A DNA stretch of 64,000 nucleotides from contig NZ_MTQP01000062.1 of the NCBI RefSeq assembly GCF_001984175.1, positions 248,001-312,000 on the forward strand. Reading direction: 5' to 3'. Within the stretch, counting starts at the first letter, position 1. The number at the start of each line of letters is the position of its first letter. Position numbers and translations under genes: made by a program. The stretch comes from Saccharothrix sp. ALI-22-I. Its GTDB lineage: Bacteria; Actinomycetota; Actinomycetes; Mycobacteriales; Pseudonocardiaceae. The notes under the pieces were generated by a model. It worked only from the letters and a program-made list of their open reading frames with translations. It did not search any database and was not told where the DNA came from. Shown here piece after piece: positions 62,163-64,000 of this stretch.

Positions 62163-62519
62163 CTACAGGGAGAGGTGCACGCGCAGGGCTTCGTCCAGCT
62201 GCTTGAGCACCGCGGGCGGCAGGCCGCCGATCCGGGCGCGGAGCCTGGCCGCGGTGACCGTGCGCACCTGCTCGGCCTGCGCCTTGGAGTCCGCGCCGAG
62301 CCCGCAGTCCTTGGCGGGCAGCAGCACTTGGAACGGGTACACCCTGGCGGTGTTGGAGGTGATGGGCACGACGGTCACCACACCTCGACCGCCACGGCCG
62401 GCGGCCCGGTTCGCCGCGTCGTTGCTCACGACCACGGCCGGGCGGATCTTGTTCGCCTCGGCGCCCTGCGCCGGGTCCAGGTCCACCCAGTAGATGTCAC
62501 CTCGCCGCATCGAGGACAC
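62163..62519 (-). CDS. mazF: MazF/PemK-type toxin
   Basis: About 118 residues (ATG 62510 gives 115). MRRGDIYWVDLDPAQGAEANKIRPAVVVSND is the MazF N-terminus, followed by VTVVPITSNTARVYPFQV and EQVRTVTAARLRARIGGLP. Expected to be an mRNA endoribonuclease that halts translation until the antitoxin binds. Overlaps the antitoxin gene end, so the pair is translationally linked. Confidence 0.94.
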   Translation of the reverse strand: MSSMRRGDIYWVDLDPAQGAEANKIRPAVVVSNDAANRAAGRGGRGVVTVVPITSNTARVYPFQVLLPAKDCGLGADSKAQAEQVRTVTAARLRARIGGLPPAVLKQLDEALRVHLSL

Positions 62520-62727
62520 CGTCTTGCGCGGTCACGTCCCACATGTCGGCTTCTCCCCCGGCTTCCCACTCTTCCCACGCGTTCGCGTAGGCGTTCTCCA
62601 GGCCGGCTTCGCGCAACATCGTGATCGCCTGGTGTATCACCGACGATCGCGAGGCGCTGCGATGTTGCCGCAGGTAGTGATCAACGAACTCTACGTCTTC
62701 CTCGGGAAGGCTCACACTGATTTTCAT
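62497..62727 (-). CDS. Antitoxin, ribbon-helix-helix type
   Basis: 76 residues. MKISVSLPEEDVEFVDHYL with RSSVIHQAITML is a MazE9/CopG-like ribbon-helix-helix, followed by an acidic tail (WEEWEAGGEADMWD) that should cover the toxin. Precedes mazF on the same strand and overlaps it, the normal order. The ATG is 22 bases from the next gene's stop. Confidence 0.9.
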   Translation of the reverse strand: MKISVSLPEEDVEFVDHYLRQHRSASRSSVIHQAITMLREAGLENAYANAWEEWEAGGEADMWDVTAQDGVLDAAR

Positions 62728-62749
62728 ACCCCTGATGCTACCTCCGGTA

Positions 62750-64000
62750 TTACCCGGTAGCTACCTCCGCCAGCCCACTGCGCCGTGCCGTCTGCCACTT
62801 CAGCGGCGTCCCGTGCAACGCCGTGACCAGCGACTGGACCACCACGAGGTAGGTCAGCTGCCGGTACGCCAGCTGCTGGAGTGGGAACGCCCAGAGCGGT
62901 TTGAGCGACTCGCCGTCGAGCCGCAGCGCGTAGCCGGCACTGGCCGTCTGCACGGCCAGGAACGCCGCCCAGATCACCAACGCCCACGGCGCGTCCGCCA
63001 CGAACGCCCCGTACAGCACGTACACGTCCAGCGCGGGCGCCAACACCGGCAGCACGACGTGGAAGACCAGCAGGTACAACAGCCCGAACCGCCCCATCCG
63101 GCCCTCCTCGCGCAGCGCGGGCCGGTGCTTCCACATCGACTGGAACGTCCCGTACGACCAGCGGTACCGCTGCTTGTAGAGCCCGCGCGCGCTCGTCGGC
63201 ACCTCGGTCCACGCGCGCGCCGCCGGCTCGTACACCACCCGCCACCCGGCACGGGTGATCGCCATGGTCAGGTCGGTGTCCTCGGCCAGCGTGTCCGGGC
63301 TGATCCCGCCGACCTCGTCCACCGCGTCCCGGCGGAACGCCCCGATCGCGCCGGGGATGGTCGGGATGCACTCCAGCGCGTTGAGGATCTGCCGGTCCAG
63401 GTTCGAGCCCGCGCAGTACTCCAGGTGCTGCCACCGGCCGAGCAGACCGCCCCGGTTGGCGACCTTGACGTTGCCCGACACCGCGCCGACGCCGGTGTCG
63501 CCGAGCGGGCGCACCACCTTGGAGACGGTGTCCGGCTCGAACACGGTGTCGCCGTCCACCAGCACCAACGCGTCGTGCCTGGCCAGCGCGATGCCCGCGT
63601 TGAGGGCGGCGAACTTGCCCAGGTTCGACTGGCTCACCACCCGCACGCCGGGCAGGTTCAGCGCCTCGACCACCTGCGCGGTGCCGTCGGTCGAGCCGTC
63701 GTCGACCACGACCACCTCCACGTCGGCGGGGTGCTCGGAGTTCACGATCGACCGGACGGCGGCGGCGATGTTCGCCGCCTCGTTGTAGGCGGGGACGATC
63801 ACCGACACCGGTGGTGCGTGCGGTCGGACCTCGATCTCGCGGTGCAGGCGGCGTGAGGTGTGGGCGAGGCCGAGTTGCATCACGGTGCGCAGCAACGCGA
63901 ACACGGCAACAACGGCGCAGATGATGCCGAGGATGGTGGCGACCACGTCGCCGTGGCGTTGCGACCACGACTGCGCGTAGCCGGTGACCCGTGCGCCGAA
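62750..64000 (-). CDS. Family 2 glycosyltransferase, probably the C-terminal part of a larger bifunctional protein (5' end outside window)
   Basis: The frame remains open to the window edge at 64000 with FGARVTGYAQSWSQRHGDVV before the previously apparent start, so the gene begins outside. A hydrophobic helix (VVATILGIICAVVAVFALL) is followed by a GT-A domain: VSVIVPAYNEAANI, VVVDDGSTDGTA, LVDGDTVFEP, LAEDTDLTM and YKQRYRWSYG (processive QxxRW), then three to four C-terminal helices. Polysaccharide synthase-like, resembling N-acetylglucosaminyl transferases. In actinomycetes such proteins are often fused to an N-terminal polysaccharide deacetylase, which would lie past the edge (inference). 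Confidence 0.9.
   Translation of the reverse strand, partial: FGARVTGYAQSWSQRHGDVVATILGIICAVVAVFALLRTVMQLGLAHTSRRLHREIEVRPHAPPVSVIVPAYNEAANIAAAVRSIVNSEHPADVEVVVVDDGSTDGTAQVVEALNLPGVRVVSQSNLGKFAALNAGIALARHDALVLVDGDTVFEPDTVSKVVRPLGDTGVGAVSGNVKVANRGGLLGRWQHLEYCAGSNLDRQILNALECIPTIPGAIGAFRRDAVDEVGGISPDTLAEDTDLTMAITRAGWRVVYEPAARAWTEVPTSARGLYKQRYRWSYGTFQSMWKHRPALREEGRMGRFGLLYLLVFHVVLPVLAPALDVYVLYGAFVADAPWALVIWAAFLAVQTASAGYALRLDGESLKPLWAFPLQQLAYRQLTYLVVVQSLVTALHGTPLKWQTARRSGLAEVATG

Overview
The window is high-GC (about 70 % or more) actinobacterial chromosome. FasR-fabD-fabH-acpP-fabF-accD order, DUF3052 and DUF3145 proteins, a homodimeric aceE, a TAP-type secreted hydrolase and a SapB-type lanthipeptide locus suggest a filamentous actinomycete, most likely Pseudonocardiales (Saccharothrix, Lentzea or Actinosynnema-like). 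The genus is inference.

Layout. 0-4 kb: small unknown protein, SDR, lipoyl synthase (lipA), convergent saccharopine-dehydrogenase-like protein, small membrane protein. 4.3-9.4 kb: accessory island with a partial DUF6119-like gene, a type I-like specificity subunit, an HTH-fused N6 methylase and a NYN nuclease, but no HsdR. A possible small RNA follows. Then comes a ~1.3 kb duplication in which a decayed tRNA-Val and the 3' end of a peroxiredoxin gene repeat the intact copies. 9.4-13.5 kb: ahpE, DUF3052, aceE. 13.7-16.9 kb: a two-gene unit of a membrane protein (cyclase fold inside, solute-binding fold outside) and a lipid-anchored solute-binding protein. 16.9-21.8 kb: pnuC, beta-propeller phytase, a 19-bp tandem repeat, MscS-like channel, TAP-type hydrolase. 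21.9-28.2 kb: fasR and the type II fatty acid synthase operon ending in an acyl-CoA carboxylase beta subunit, then an unusual inverted/direct 22-bp repeat array.

29.5-35.8 kb: class III lanthipeptide locus (LanKC synthetase, 56-aa precursor with two labionin motifs, two ABC exporters), resembling ram/amf (SapB), with two strong hairpins between precursor and exporters. 36-44 kb: DUF3145, secreted subtilase, NERD-like membrane protein, flavin disulfide oxidoreductase with TetR, VanZ protein, and a 48-codon monocistronic small gene. 44.4-52.2 kb: HelD-type helicase, MarR-CrcB-CrcB opposite an MFS pump, a SAM methyltransferase and a PAS-GGDEF-degenerate EAL protein. 52.2-56.3 kb: three-gene transhydrogenase and a nitric oxide synthase oxygenase. 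56.5-58.6 kb: FAD monooxygenase and TetR regulator sharing two perfect palindromes, with a truncated glycosyltransferase translationally coupled to TetR. 58.6-62.1 kb: ABC-2 transporter with XRE regulator, divergent from a P450-ferredoxin pair. 62.1-64 kb: MazEF-type toxin-antitoxin and a family 2 glycosyltransferase cut by the window edge.

The most system-like accessory regions are the SapB-like locus, the NYN-methylase-specificity island beside the duplicated tRNA, and the cyclase-fold/solute-binding pair. All functional statements rest on reading sequence motifs; no database search was run.
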